Of a stretch of DNA of 64,000 nucleotides, positions 1 to 7,685 are shown one piece after another. The notes beneath the pieces were generated by a model that ran no database searches, had not been told where the DNA came from, and was given only the letters and a program-made list of their open reading frames with translations. Positions within the stretch are counted from its first letter, which is position 1. Each line of letters starts with the position of its first letter. This stretch comes from Capillimicrobium parvum (GTDB lineage Bacteria > Actinomycetota > Thermoleophilia > Solirubrobacterales > Solirubrobacteraceae), in the NCBI RefSeq assembly GCF_021172045.1, contig NZ_CP087164.1, positions 496,001 through 560,000 on the forward strand, given 5' to 3'. Both the position numbers and the translations under genes were made by a program.

Positions 1-555
1 CACGCCCTCGGCGACCTTCTCCGCGCCGCCGACCGTTCGCGCGGCGAGCTTCGTCCTCGTGTTGAACGCCTGCGTCATGCGCCGCTCGGCCGGCGACCGG
101 GCGGCCGGCAGCAGGCCGAGCTGGCGGGCCACCGTCATGCCGTCTAGGTAGGCGTCGTTGGCGACCAGCAGCCCGTCGCCCACAACGAAGTTGTCGACGA
201 GCTCCAGGTCGATCCGTGCACCGTTGGGCGCGATCCCGTTCCAGCGGCGCGTGCCCGCGAACGTGCCGCTCAGCCGCGAGCGGATCGTGCACCGCTCGGC
301 CTCGGCCGTGCAGGAGAGCTCCTCGAAGCGCAGGTCGGGAAACGAGGCCAGCAGGCCGCCGAAGTACTCGCGGATGCCGTCGGGTGCGATGAGCTCGGCC
401 TGCCCGTGCAGCACGTCCCGGCCGCCCGGGGCCCAGCACGCCACGGCGGCGTCGAGGTCGCGCTCGGACAGCGCCTGCAGGTACGCGCGCGCCACCCGCG
501 CCGTTGTCGCTTTCGACGGGCGGGCTGGGCTGGCCGGTTCGTCCGTCGACGCCAC
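1..555 (-). CDS. SnoaL-like / ester-cyclase-type protein (3' end outside window)
   Basis: The minus-strand frame is open from a GTG at 555 to the window edge, giving 185 residues without a stop. The first ~145 residues look like the SnoaL/NTF2-like ester cyclase fold: a helical start with ARAYLQALSERDLDAAVACW, then DGIREYFGGLLASFPDLRF and a late LELVDNFVVGDGLLVANDAY strand. Proteins of this family are small cone-shaped barrels; some are polyketide cyclases, most have no known substrate. About 40 more residues follow, rich in Arg, which is longer than the usual ~140-aa family member. A TAGACT hexamer lies 8 nt before the GTG, supporting this start. It is divergent from the hydrolase at 577. 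Specific function unknown. Confidence 0.7.
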   Translation of the reverse strand, partial: MASTDEPASPARPSKATTARVARAYLQALSERDLDAAVACWAPGGRDVLHGQAELIAPDGIREYFGGLLASFPDLRFEELSCTAEAERCTIRSRLSGTFAGTRRWNGIAPNGARIDLELVDNFVVGDGLLVANDAYLDGMTVARQLGLLPAARSPAERRMTQAFNTRTKLAARTVGGAEKVAEGV

Positions 556-563
556 GACGTGCG

Positions 564-569
564 AGTCTA
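564..569 (-). promoter_or_regulatory. -10 hexamer TAGACT for the SnoaL-like gene
   Basis: TAGACT ends 8 nt before the GTG at 555 and there is no Shine-Dalgarno sequence in the gap, fitting a leaderless promoter. It is one of the repeated TANNNT-start arrangements in this window. Confidence 0.5.
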
Positions 570-576
570 AAGGCGC

Positions 577-1584
577 ATGCCCGCCCCCGCACGAAAGCGC
601 GAGCTCGGCCGCGGCGAGCGGGTCCTGCCGGGCCTCTGGCGGCTGCGGCTGCCGCTGCCGTGGCCCGGGATCCCGCACGGCAACGCCTGGGCGATCGCGG
701 CGGGCGACGGCATCGTGCTCGTCGACACCGGCATCCACGCGCCGGGGTCGATGGCGCATCTCGAGCGCGCCCTGGACATGGTCAACCTGCGCCTTGACTC
801 CGTGCGCCTGCTCGTGTGCACCCACGCGCACCCCGACCACTTCGGCCAGGCCGCGACGATCGTGGAGCGGACCGGCTGCGAGCTGTGGCTGCACCCGAAC
901 CACGGCCACATGTCACGGGCGGCCAACGACCCCGCGCTGTGGCTGGAGCACCGCCTCGAGATCGCGCGCCAGAGCGGCGTGCCCGAGGACGTCCTGCGCC
1001 GCTACATCGAGCAGCGCCGCCACTCGAGCGACCTCGGCATCGCGGGCTTCGTCGAGCCCGACCGCAATCTGGTCGACGGCGTGACGGTCCCGACCGACCT
1101 CGGCGACTGGCAGGTCGTCGAGACGCCGGGGCACGCGCCCTCGCACGTGTGCTTCTTCCAGGCCGAGCGCCGGTTGCTCATCTCCGGCGATCACCTCCTC
1201 GGCCGGGTGACGCTGCACTTCGACTTCGGCTACACGCCCGATCCGGCGGGCGAGTTCCTGGAGTCGCTGGAGAAGGTCGAGGATCTCGGCGCGCGGCTGT
1301 GCATGGCCGGGCACGGCCGCACGTTCACGGACGTGCGCACCCACGTCCACGCCTACCGGCAGCTCGTCGCGGAGCGCCTGCAGGCGGTGCTCGACACGAT
1401 CGCGTTCGAGCCGCTGACCGGCATCGAGATCGTGCCGCACGTCTTCGGCCGTTCGCCCGACGAGATGATGGTGGCCGAGTGGATGTCGGAGACGCTGTCG
1501 TACCTCCAGCACCTCGAGATGACGGGGCGCGCCGAGCGGGTGAACGGCGCGGACGGCGAGCCGGAGCGCTGGCGCGCGGCGTAG
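577..1584 (+). CDS. Metallo-beta-lactamase-fold hydrolase
   Basis: A 335-residue MBL-fold protein. The metal site is complete by eye: THAHPDH near residue 82 (HxHxDH motif), the next histidine in TPGHAPSH near 184, the bridging Asp in ISGDHLL near 202 and the final His in MAGHG near 246. The C-terminal ~80 residues form the winged-helix-like tail (YRQLVAERLQAVLDTI...) seen in the long MBL group that includes hydrolases of thioesters and lactones. No signal peptide, so cytoplasmic. It is monocistronic, divergent from the SnoaL-like gene with a 21-nt gap. Substrate cannot be told from sequence. Confidence 0.88.
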   Translation: MPAPARKRELGRGERVLPGLWRLRLPLPWPGIPHGNAWAIAAGDGIVLVDTGIHAPGSMAHLERALDMVNLRLDSVRLLVCTHAHPDHFGQAATIVERTGCELWLHPNHGHMSRAANDPALWLEHRLEIARQSGVPEDVLRRYIEQRRHSSDLGIAGFVEPDRNLVDGVTVPTDLGDWQVVETPGHAPSHVCFFQAERRLLISGDHLLGRVTLHFDFGYTPDPAGEFLESLEKVEDLGARLCMAGHGRTFTDVRTHVHAYRQLVAERLQAVLDTIAFEPLTGIEIVPHVFGRSPDEMMVAEWMSETLSYLQHLEMTGRAERVNGADGEPERWRAA

Positions 1585-1684
1585 GCCGGGGCCTGAGGGT
1601 GAACGCACGGGGGCCCGCCTCCGGTCGCGTGCGCCGGTACTCCAGTCCGCGGTCGGCACGGGCGACCGTCGGCATCCCTGGACA

Positions 1685-1710
1685 AACCTTGCCAAACTCT
1701 TGTCAAGGTT
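1685..1710. promoter_or_regulatory. 26-bp inverted repeat upstream of metF
   Basis: The left half AACCTTGcCAA and right half TTGtCAAGGTT form a dyad centred at 1697/1698, with 10 of 13 positions matched between half-sites. It lies 20-45 nt before the metF ATG and ends 4 nt before the candidate -10 at 1715, where a repressor would block the promoter. No regulator for it is encoded nearby. Confidence 0.6.
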
Positions 1711-1714
1711 GGTG

Positions 1715-1720
1715 TATGCT
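1715..1720 (+). promoter_or_regulatory. -10 hexamer TATGCT for metF
   Basis: TATGCT lies 9 nt before the ATG at 1730, so the transcript would start at or within a few bases of the start codon. A possible -35 TTGCCA at 1689-1694 is inside the inverted repeat, but its 20-nt spacing is poor. Confidence 0.45.
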
Positions 1721-1729
1721 TGCGCCGCG

Positions 1730-2656
1730 ATGCGCATCGACAAGCTCTTCGGCCAGGGCGAGCCGGTCTTCTCCTTCGAGTTCTTCCCGCCCAAGACCCC
1801 CGAGGGCGAGGCCAACCTGTTCCAGGCGGTCGAGGAGCTGCGGGCCCTCGATCCGGCCTACGTCTCGGTGACCTACGGCGCCGGCGGCGGCACGCGCGAC
1901 AAGACGCTCGACATCGTCACGCGGATCCGCCGCGACTACGGCCTGGAGGCCATGGCGCACTTCACGTGCGTCGGGGCGACGGAGCGGGAGCTGCGCGACA
2001 CGCTCGACCGCTTCCGCGACGCCGGCATCGAGAACGTCCTCGCGCTGCGCGGCGATCCGCCCCAGGGCCAGGACGAGTGGGTGCGCACCGAGGGCGGGCT
2101 CGAGCACTCCGCCGAGCTCGTGGCCCTGCTCGCCGGGGGCTACCCGTTCGCGGTCGCCGGCGCGTGCTTCCCGGAGACCCACATCCACGCGACGAGCCGC
2201 GAGGACGACCTGCGCCACCTCAAGGCCAAGGTCGACGCCGGCGTCCAGTTCCTCATCACCCAGCTGTTCTTCGACAACGGCGTCTACGAGGACTTCGTCG
2301 CCCGCGCGCGCGAGATCGGCATCGACGTCCCGATCGTGCCCGGCATCATGCCGATCACGAACGTCGCGCAGATCAAGCGGATCACCGAGCTGTGCGGCAG
2401 CGGCCTGCCCGGCCACCTCCTCGCCCAGCTCGAGGCGCGTGCCGAAGATCCGGGCGCGGTCAGCGACTTCGGCGTCGCCTACGCCACCCTGCAGTGCGCC
2501 GAGCTGCTCGCCATGGGCGCGCCCGGCATCCACTTCTACACGCTGAACCGCTCGCCCGCGACGCGCGCGATCCTCTCCGCGCTGCAGCTCATGCGGCCAT
2601 GGGCCCGCGCGCCCCGGGCGGCTCTGCGCCGCGCAGCCGCACCGGCAACTTCGTGA
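1730..2656 (+). CDS. metF: Methylenetetrahydrofolate reductase
   Basis: A 308-residue MTHFR of the FAD-containing TIM-barrel family. It reduces 5,10-methylene-THF to 5-methyl-THF, the methyl donor for methionine synthesis. FSFEFFPPKTPEGE (residues 14-27) is the family signature with the catalytic Glu. PAYVSVTYGAGGGTRDKTLD, TCVGATERELRDTLD, LALRGDPPQ and FLITQLFFDN follow in the usual order, and PIVPGIMPI is present. The ATG at 1730 was chosen because the -10 and operator-like dyad lie immediately upstream; a start at 1700 would put coding sequence over them. The 3' end overlaps the convergent P450 gene by 68 nt, and the last ~15 residues (Ala/Arg rich) are probably dispensable. Confidence 0.95.
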   Translation: MRIDKLFGQGEPVFSFEFFPPKTPEGEANLFQAVEELRALDPAYVSVTYGAGGGTRDKTLDIVTRIRRDYGLEAMAHFTCVGATERELRDTLDRFRDAGIENVLALRGDPPQGQDEWVRTEGGLEHSAELVALLAGGYPFAVAGACFPETHIHATSREDDLRHLKAKVDAGVQFLITQLFFDNGVYEDFVARAREIGIDVPIVPGIMPITNVAQIKRITELCGSGLPGHLLAQLEARAEDPGAVSDFGVAYATLQCAELLAMGAPGIHFYTLNRSPATRAILSALQLMRPWARAPRAALRRAAAPATS

Positions 2657-3857
2657 GCTGGTTGGCGAACTGCGTCGCCGCGTGGCGCGGCTCGCCGGCG
2701 AGCTCCATCGCCGGGTAGCGCGCCAGCGTCTCCTGGAACATGATCTGCAGCTCGAGGCGGGCGAGCGCGACCCCGAGGCAGAAGTGCCGGCCGCCCGCGC
2801 CGAACGCCTGGTGCTCCGTCGTGCGGGTGATGTCGAAGCGGTCCGGATCCTCGAAGTGCGCCTCGTCGCGGTTGGACGACACGTACCACATGACGACCTT
2901 GTCGCCCGCCCTGATCGGCTGACCGCCGAGCTCGACGTCGCGCGTGGCGGTGCGCCGGAAGTGGGCGAAGGCGGGGAACATCCGCAGCGACTCCTCGACG
3001 GCGCCGGCGACGAGCGCCGGGTCGTCAAGCACCATCGCGCGCTGGTCGGGGTTCTCGATGAGCGCGCGCATCCCGCTGCAGTAGGTCGCCTTCGTGCTGT
3101 CGTTGCCGGCGGCGACGAGCAGGAAGAAGCCCATGACGATCTCGTGCTCCTCGAGGCGCTCGCCGTCGACCTCGGCGTGCACGAGGACGCTCGTGAGGTC
3201 GTTCGTGGGCTGCTCGCGGCGCTCGGCGATCAGCCGGCTGCAGCGCTCGAAGATCTCCGGCACGTCGCGCTCCATGACCGACGCGACGCCGTGCGGGTTG
3301 AGCTCGGGGTCGCCGGCGCCGAGGATCGAGTTCATCAGGCGCGCCCAGTCGGCGTCCTCGGAGGGCGGGATGCCCATGAACGAGTGGATCACGCGCGAGA
3401 CGATCGGCTGCGCGACGTCGCTGACGAGGTCGCAGGTCTCGCGGCCCTCGAGCCGGTCGAGGACGTCGACCGCGATGGCGCGGATGCGGTCCTCGTGCTC
3501 GGCGATGCGCTTCGGCGTGAACCCGCGCTGGAACAGCGCCTTGAGACGGTCGTGCTTCGGCGGGTCCATCCCGATGAACATCGCCGAGATCAGCTCGACC
3601 GGCATGACGGCGTTCGTCACGCCGGTGATGCCGTGCGCCGACGAGTACGTCCGCCAGTCGCGACTGACGGCCTGGACGTCGTCGAACGTGGTCACCGACC
3701 AGAACCCGGCCTCCTCGGGGTACTCGGTCAGCTCCGACGTCCAGTGCACCGGGCACTGCCCGCGCAGCCGGGCGAACAGCTCGTGCGGGGGGCCGTCCTG
3801 CCACAGCTCGCGGTCGGCGACCAGGACCTCGTCGAGGGCGATGGGATCGGTGGACAC
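2589..3857 (-). CDS. Cytochrome P450
   Basis: A 422-residue soluble bacterial P450. The I-helix oxygen-activation motif is AGNDSTK near residue 250. The K-helix ExxR is ESLR near 288, and the heme-binding loop is FGAGGRHFCLGVALAR near 355, with the Cys thiolate ligand. This resembles actinobacterial class I P450s that act on lipids, sterols or terpenes; FHEDRIRAIAVDVLDRLEG-type and PPKHDRLK regions fit that group. No ferredoxin or reductase is adjacent. GTG start at 3857 has a good Shine-Dalgarno (GGAGG, 6-nt spacing). A TetR-type operator sits ~50 nt upstream, so expression is probably repressor-controlled. Substrate unknown. Confidence 0.93.
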   Translation of the reverse strand: MSTDPIALDEVLVADRELWQDGPPHELFARLRGQCPVHWTSELTEYPEEAGFWSVTTFDDVQAVSRDWRTYSSAHGITGVTNAVMPVELISAMFIGMDPPKHDRLKALFQRGFTPKRIAEHEDRIRAIAVDVLDRLEGRETCDLVSDVAQPIVSRVIHSFMGIPPSEDADWARLMNSILGAGDPELNPHGVASVMERDVPEIFERCSRLIAERREQPTNDLTSVLVHAEVDGERLEEHEIVMGFFLLVAAGNDSTKATYCSGMRALIENPDQRAMVLDDPALVAGAVEESLRMFPAFAHFRRTATRDVELGGQPIRAGDKVVMWYVSSNRDEAHFEDPDRFDITRTTEHQAFGAGGRHFCLGVALARLELQIMFQETLARYPAMELAGEPRHAATQFANQLTKLPVRLRGAEPPGARGPMAA

Positions 3858-3906
3858 GGCGAGCCTCCGGGGCCGGACTGCGGCGGACGGGGTGAGCGTA
3901 CAGCGC

Positions 3907-3926
3907 GACTGGCTGGATAGCCAGTC
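3907..3926. promoter_or_regulatory. TetR-type operator candidate upstream of the P450
   Basis: GACTGGCT-ggat-AGCCAGTC is a perfect 8+8 palindrome with a 4-bp centre, followed directly by a further AGTC. It lies 50-70 nt before the P450 GTG and in the intergenic space after the small gene's stop at 3942. Length and symmetry match TetR-family operators; the cognate repressor is not in the window. Confidence 0.55.
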
Positions 3927-3941
3927 AGTCCGCGCGACGCG

Positions 3942-4226
3942 TCAGGCGCGCGGCTCGACGGGCAGGTTCTCGGCCACCATCGGCCGGCCGTCGGGCAGCG
4001 TGTAGCGGACGTCGACCGAGTGGTGCGCGCGGTACGTGCCGATGCCGAACGCGCCGAGCAGCCAGCGCCCGAACCCGAGCTTGCCCTCCTGGGCCAGGGC
4101 CTGGTGGAAGACGAGAACGCGGCCGCGCCGCTCGTAGTCGGTGCCCTCCTGCTGCGGCACGCCGTTGACGTAGACGTCGAACGGCGGCGTGACGTCGGGC
4201 GGCAGGCGGACGGCGGAGCGCTCCAT
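3942..4226 (-). CDS. Conserved small protein of unknown function (94 aa)
   Basis: The ATG at 4226 gives 94 residues: MERSAVRLPPDVTPPFDVYV, then a short beta-rich segment (NGVPQQEGTDYERRGRVLVF), a hydrophobic turn LGFGRWLLGAFGIGTY and a C-terminal strand pair ending in PVEPRA. I do not recognise a named family, though the NGVxQxEGxDY...LVF pattern looks like a conserved actinobacterial small protein. It lies between the P450 and the PucR gene on the same strand, 11 nt after the PucR stop, so it could be co-transcribed with pucR. A much longer frame through here up to 5996 is antisense noise. Function unknown. Confidence 0.65.
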   Translation of the reverse strand: MERSAVRLPPDVTPPFDVYVNGVPQQEGTDYERRGRVLVFHQALAQEGKLGFGRWLLGAFGIGTYRAHHSVDVRYTLPDGRPMVAENLPVEPRA

Positions 4227-4237
4227 GGCGCGCAAGC

Positions 4238-5911
4238 CTAGTTGTGCAGCCGCGCCAGCTTCAGGGCCAGCTCGAGCGACAGGAGGTCCTCGCGGGCGAG
4301 GTCGATCCGGGCGACGCTCTGGATGCGGTCGAGCCGCTGGCGCAGCGTGTTGGGATGGATGAAGAGCGCCTTGGCGGTGGTCGTGACGCTGCCGCGCTCG
4401 GCGAGGTAGCGCTCGAGGGTGCGGGTCAGCTCCGTGCGCCGCCGCCGGTCGTACTCGATGAGCCGGGTGACGGCGCGCTGCTGGGCGCCGTCGAGGAGCT
4501 CGGCCGCGGGCAGCCGCACGAGGTAGCGGTAGGCGCCCAGGCCCGCGTGCTCGAGCGAGCCACCCGCCGGGTGCAGCGCCTGCGCGACCCGCGCGGCGTC
4601 GCCCGCCTCGGCGAGGGCGCGGTCGCCCTCGTTCAGCCCGCGCCGGGGGCTGCTGCGCCCGACCGCGACGCCCTCGGCGCCGGCGAGGCGCTCGAGCTCG
4701 CCGTCGAGGTCGGCGGAGCGCGGCACCGGCAGCAGCGCGCGCACGCGGTCGCGCCCGGCGTCGCACAGTGCCCCCGGGACGATCCGCCGCAGCCGGCCCT
4801 CGACGCGCTCGGCCTGCTCGGGCCACGGCGTGTCCGCCGCCGTGCCCGGGAGGACCGCGACGAGCACGTGGTCGCGGGTCAGGTCGCAGCGGGCGGCGCG
4901 GGCGCGGGCCTCGGCCACCGCGACGTTGCCGGCGTCCAGCGCCTCGAACAGGTCGCGGACGATGTTCTCCTCGGTCAGGCGCTCGATGAGCTCGGCCTTC
5001 TTCAGCGCGACCGCGAGCTGGTGGGCGGCGGCGCGCAGCAGCCGCGCGTCCTCGTCGCCGAAGCCGCGCTCGGCGACGGCGGCGAGCGCGCCGAGGTGCT
5101 CGGAGCCGGCGGTCAGCGGGACGGTCAGGACCGTGCCCTCCCGCGCCGCGTCGGCGTGGAGCGCCTCGATGAGCTTGGCGGTTCCCTCGCGCTCGGCGGG
5201 GTCGGTGACCGGAGGATCGGCGGCCGCGAGCTCCAGGCGCTCGTCGCCGCTGTCGCGCAGGTACAGGCGCACGGCGCCGGCCCCGAGCAGGCCGCGCACG
5301 CCGCTCGTCGCGAGCGCGTAGAGCTCCTCGCGCCCGTCGACCGCGGCGATGTCGCGGCTGAGCACGGACAGCGACGTCAGCGCCGCGACCTGGCGCCGGG
5401 TCTCCTCGTAGAGGCGCGCGTTCTCGATCGCCCCCGCCACGAGCGACGCGACGTGGACGAGCAGGTCGAGCACCTCCTGGCCGAACTCGCGCGGCGCCCT
5501 CGTGTGCAGCACGACGACGCCGATGACCGCGTCGCTGCGGCCCACGATCGGCACGGCGACCATGGACTGGAAGCGCTCCTCGTCGAGCTCGGGCACGAAG
5601 CGCATCCGCGGATCGGCGAGCGCGTTGTCGCGGATGAACGCGGGCTCCCGGTGGCGCGCGACCCAGCCCGCGAGCCCCTCGTCCATGCCGAGCTCCACGC
5701 GGCCGACCGCGTGGGCGAAGACGCTCGACGCGGCGCGTAGCCGCAGGCGGTCGCCGTCGCGCAGGTACACGAAGCACGCGTGGCAGTCGGTCGCCTCCGT
5801 GAGGACCTCGACGATGGCCGGCAGCACCCGCTCGGGGTCCGGGCCGTGGGCGACCGCGGCGATGACCGCGTAGAGGGTGTCGCGCTCCAGCGTGGTGGTC
5901 GGGGTGTCCAC
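4238..5911 (-). CDS. PucR-family transcriptional regulator with GAF domain
   Basis: A 557-residue regulator. Residues ~15-165 form a GAF domain (FVYLRDGDRLRLRAASS, GLAGWVARHREPAFI, VPIVGRSDAVIGVVVLH). A second, weaker GAF-like segment covers ~180-310, and a PucR-type middle region follows. The C-terminal ~60 residues carry the PucR HTH (TRTLERYLAERGSVTTTAKA followed by LFIHPNTLRQRLDRI). The family regulates purine catabolism and other nitrogen-source genes, so divergent placement next to the glutamine synthetase operon makes it the likely local regulator (inference). The GTG start at 5911 has TAGGCT 8 nt upstream. Ligand is unknown. Confidence 0.88.
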   Translation of the reverse strand: MDTPTTTLERDTLYAVIAAVAHGPDPERVLPAIVEVLTEATDCHACFVYLRDGDRLRLRAASSVFAHAVGRVELGMDEGLAGWVARHREPAFIRDNALADPRMRFVPELDEERFQSMVAVPIVGRSDAVIGVVVLHTRAPREFGQEVLDLLVHVASLVAGAIENARLYEETRRQVAALTSLSVLSRDIAAVDGREELYALATSGVRGLLGAGAVRLYLRDSGDERLELAAADPPVTDPAEREGTAKLIEALHADAAREGTVLTVPLTAGSEHLGALAAVAERGFGDEDARLLRAAAHQLAVALKKAELIERLTEENIVRDLFEALDAGNVAVAEARARAARCDLTRDHVLVAVLPGTAADTPWPEQAERVEGRLRRIVPGALCDAGRDRVRALLPVPRSADLDGELERLAGAEGVAVGRSSPRRGLNEGDRALAEAGDAARVAQALHPAGGSLEHAGLGAYRYLVRLPAAELLDGAQQRAVTRLIEYDRRRRTELTRTLERYLAERGSVTTTAKALFIHPNTLRQRLDRIQSVARIDLAREDLLSLELALKLARLHN

Positions 5912-5919
5912 GTCCTCCG

Positions 5920-5925
5920 AGCCTA
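5920..5925 (-). promoter_or_regulatory. -10 hexamer TAGGCT for the PucR gene
   Basis: TAGGCT ends 8 nt before the GTG at 5911. The purine-rich GGAGGA in the gap is too close to the start codon to be a normal Shine-Dalgarno sequence. Confidence 0.45.
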
Positions 5926-5927
5926 GA

Positions 5928-5964
5928 GGTCCATACCAGGGTGCATATGGGCACGGTGCACATA
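5928..5964. promoter_or_regulatory. Three direct repeats GGTSCAYA, candidate PucR sites
   Basis: GGTCCATACC (5928-5937), GGTGCATATG (5940-5949) and GGTGCACATA (5955-5964) share GGTSCAYA, at 12- and 15-nt spacing. They occupy the 120-nt gap between the divergent PucR gene and the glutamate-synthase-like operon, just upstream of the PucR -10. This is a sensible place for autoregulation and operon control. No footprint is known to me. Confidence 0.4.
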
Positions 5965-6031
5965 CAAGCCACGGCGATTATGCGCGTTCGGACCATGGGC
6001 GGCCGCGAGCGGCGCTGGGAATCTCTGGCCC

Positions 6032-6994
6032 ATGTGCGGTATAGCCGGACTCTTCGCCAAGACGCGGGACACCGAGGCGCGACTCGGGACCGACCTCGCC
6101 GCGATGCTCTCAGAGCTCGCGGCCCGCGGGCCCGACAGCGCCGGGGTCGCCATCTACCGCGACCCGGTGCCCGAGGGCTCCGTGAAGCTCTCGCTGCTGC
6201 ACTCGCGTGGCGACGAGCCGGACTGGGCTCGCGTCGCCGCGGATCTCGGGCACGCCCTCGGGGGGCACGTTGCGCTCGAGGTCCGCGGGGGCTCGTGCGC
6301 GATCGCCCGCGCCGATGCGGGCGGTGCGGAGGCAGAGGCCTGCCTCCGTGCCGTCGCCCCGGACATCTCGGTCATCGCCACCGGGCAGGCGATCGAGCTG
6401 ATGAAGCGCGCCGGCGCGCCGGCCGAGCTCATCGTCCGCTCCGGCCTGTCGGCCCTCGAGGGCACGCACGCGCTCGGCCACACCCGCATGGCCACCGAGA
6501 GCCGCGTGACGACCGAGCACTCGCACCCGTTCTCGACCGGGCCCGACCTGTGCCTCGTGCACAACGGCTCGCTGTCGAACCACAACCGGCTGCGGGCGTC
6601 CCTGCGCCGCGAGGGGCTGACCTTCGCGACCGACAACGACTCCGAGGTCGCCGCCGGGTACCTGACCTGGCGGATGGCGGGCGGCGCGACCCTGGACGAG
6701 GCGCTCGAGGGCGCGCTGCGCGATCTCGACGGGTTCTTCACGTTCGCCGTCGGCACGCGCGACGGCTTCGCGGTGCTGCGCGACCCGGTGGCGTGCAAGC
6801 CGGCCGTCCTCGCCGAGACCGACGACTGGGTGGCGATGGCGTCCGAGTACCGGGCGATCGCGGTGCTGCCGGGGGCCGAGGACGCCGAGGTCTGGGAGCC
6901 CGTCCCGGGCCGGATCTACTCGTGGTCGCATGAGGGGGAGGGCACCACCCGCCCCGACGCCTCGACTCGTGGCGACCTCACGGGGGTGGTCTGA
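6032..6994 (+). CDS. Class II glutamine amidotransferase subunit (MgsA/GlxB-like)
   Basis: A 320-residue Ntn-type amidotransferase equivalent to the N-terminal domain of glutamate synthase. The protein begins MCGIAGLF, so Cys2 becomes the N-terminal nucleophile after Met removal. GHTRMATESRVTTEHSHPFS and LVHNGSLSNHNRLR are the conserved glutamine-binding segments. Known relatives are MgsA of N-methylglutamate synthase and rhizobial GlxB, which hydrolyse glutamine and pass ammonia to the FMN subunit. It is the first gene of four; the next starts two bases after its stop. The start is fixed by the need for Cys at position 2. Confidence 0.9.
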   Translation: MCGIAGLFAKTRDTEARLGTDLAAMLSELAARGPDSAGVAIYRDPVPEGSVKLSLLHSRGDEPDWARVAADLGHALGGHVALEVRGGSCAIARADAGGAEAEACLRAVAPDISVIATGQAIELMKRAGAPAELIVRSGLSALEGTHALGHTRMATESRVTTEHSHPFSTGPDLCLVHNGSLSNHNRLRASLRREGLTFATDNDSEVAAGYLTWRMAGGATLDEALEGALRDLDGFFTFAVGTRDGFAVLRDPVACKPAVLAETDDWVAMASEYRAIAVLPGAEDAEVWEPVPGRIYSWSHEGEGTTRPDASTRGDLTGVV

Positions 6995-6995
6995 C

Positions 6996-7685
6996 GTGAG
7001 CACTGTCGAGGTCGCACCGGCGGTCATCGACCTCGCCGAGACGACGATCCGCGAGCTCAACTCGCGGCTGCATGCCGCGGAGGACGGAGAAGGCTTCCGG
7101 GTGCTGCATCCCGCCGGGCGTCACAGCGTCGCCGCCGGGCTCGACTCCGCGATCGACGTGGAGATCGACGGCCACGTCGGGTACTACTGCGCGGGCATGA
7201 GCGCGAGCGCATCGCTGCGAATCCACGGCAACGCCGGCCCGGGCCTGGCCGAGAACCTGATGTCGGGCCGTGTCGAGGTGACCGGCAGCGCGAGCCAGTA
7301 CGCGGGGGCGACCGCCCACGGTGGGTTGATCGCCATCCACGGCGACGCCTCGTCGCGGTGCGGCATCTCGCTGAAGGGCGCCGACGTCGTGGTCCAGGGC
7401 TCGATCGGGCACATGGGCGCGTTCATGGCGCAGTCCGGGCGGCTCGTCGTGTGCGGCGACGTCGGCGAAGCGCTGGGCGACTCGCTCTACGAGGCGCGGC
7501 TGTACGTGCGCGGGAACGTGGCGAGCCTCGGCGCGGACTGCATCGAGAAGGAGCTGCGCGACGAGCATGCCGCCGAGCTCGCCGAGCTGCTGGCGGCGGC
7601 CGGGTTCGATGCCGAGCCGGGCGACTTCCGCCGGTACGGGTCGGCGCGCACGCTCTACAACTTCCACGCGGATCGGGTGGACTGA
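6996..7685 (+). CDS. GXGXG-motif subunit of glutamate synthase-like complex (MgsB/GlxC-like)
   Basis: A 229-residue protein of right-handed beta-helix type, equivalent to the C-terminal domain of the glutamate synthase large subunit. Repeats of the G-x-x-G-x-x-x-G kind run through residues ~50-190 (IDGHVGYYCAGMSASASLRI, HGNAGPGLAENLMSG, IAIHGDASSRCGISLKGADV). The domain is structural and helps hold the other subunits together. The GTG at 6996 is used because it sits just after the stop at 6994 and gives the usual N-terminus. The last base of its stop is the first base of the next ATG (TGATG), so it is translationally coupled. Confidence 0.88.
   Translation: MSTVEVAPAVIDLAETTIRELNSRLHAAEDGEGFRVLHPAGRHSVAAGLDSAIDVEIDGHVGYYCAGMSASASLRIHGNAGPGLAENLMSGRVEVTGSASQYAGATAHGGLIAIHGDASSRCGISLKGADVVVQGSIGHMGAFMAQSGRLVVCGDVGEALGDSLYEARLYVRGNVASLGADCIEKELRDEHAAELAELLAAAGFDAEPGDFRRYGSARTLYNFHADRVD

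Noticed and set aside
1585-1729. SAH or cobalamin riboswitch before metF
   Set aside because: The likely transcription start is within a few bases of the ATG, leaving no leader for an RNA element, and no conserved riboswitch core was seen.
3942-5996. 684-codon minus-strand open frame
   Set aside because: Except for its last 94 codons it is Arg/Ala/Pro-rich antisense noise over the PucR gene; only the terminal part starting at 4226 looks like protein.
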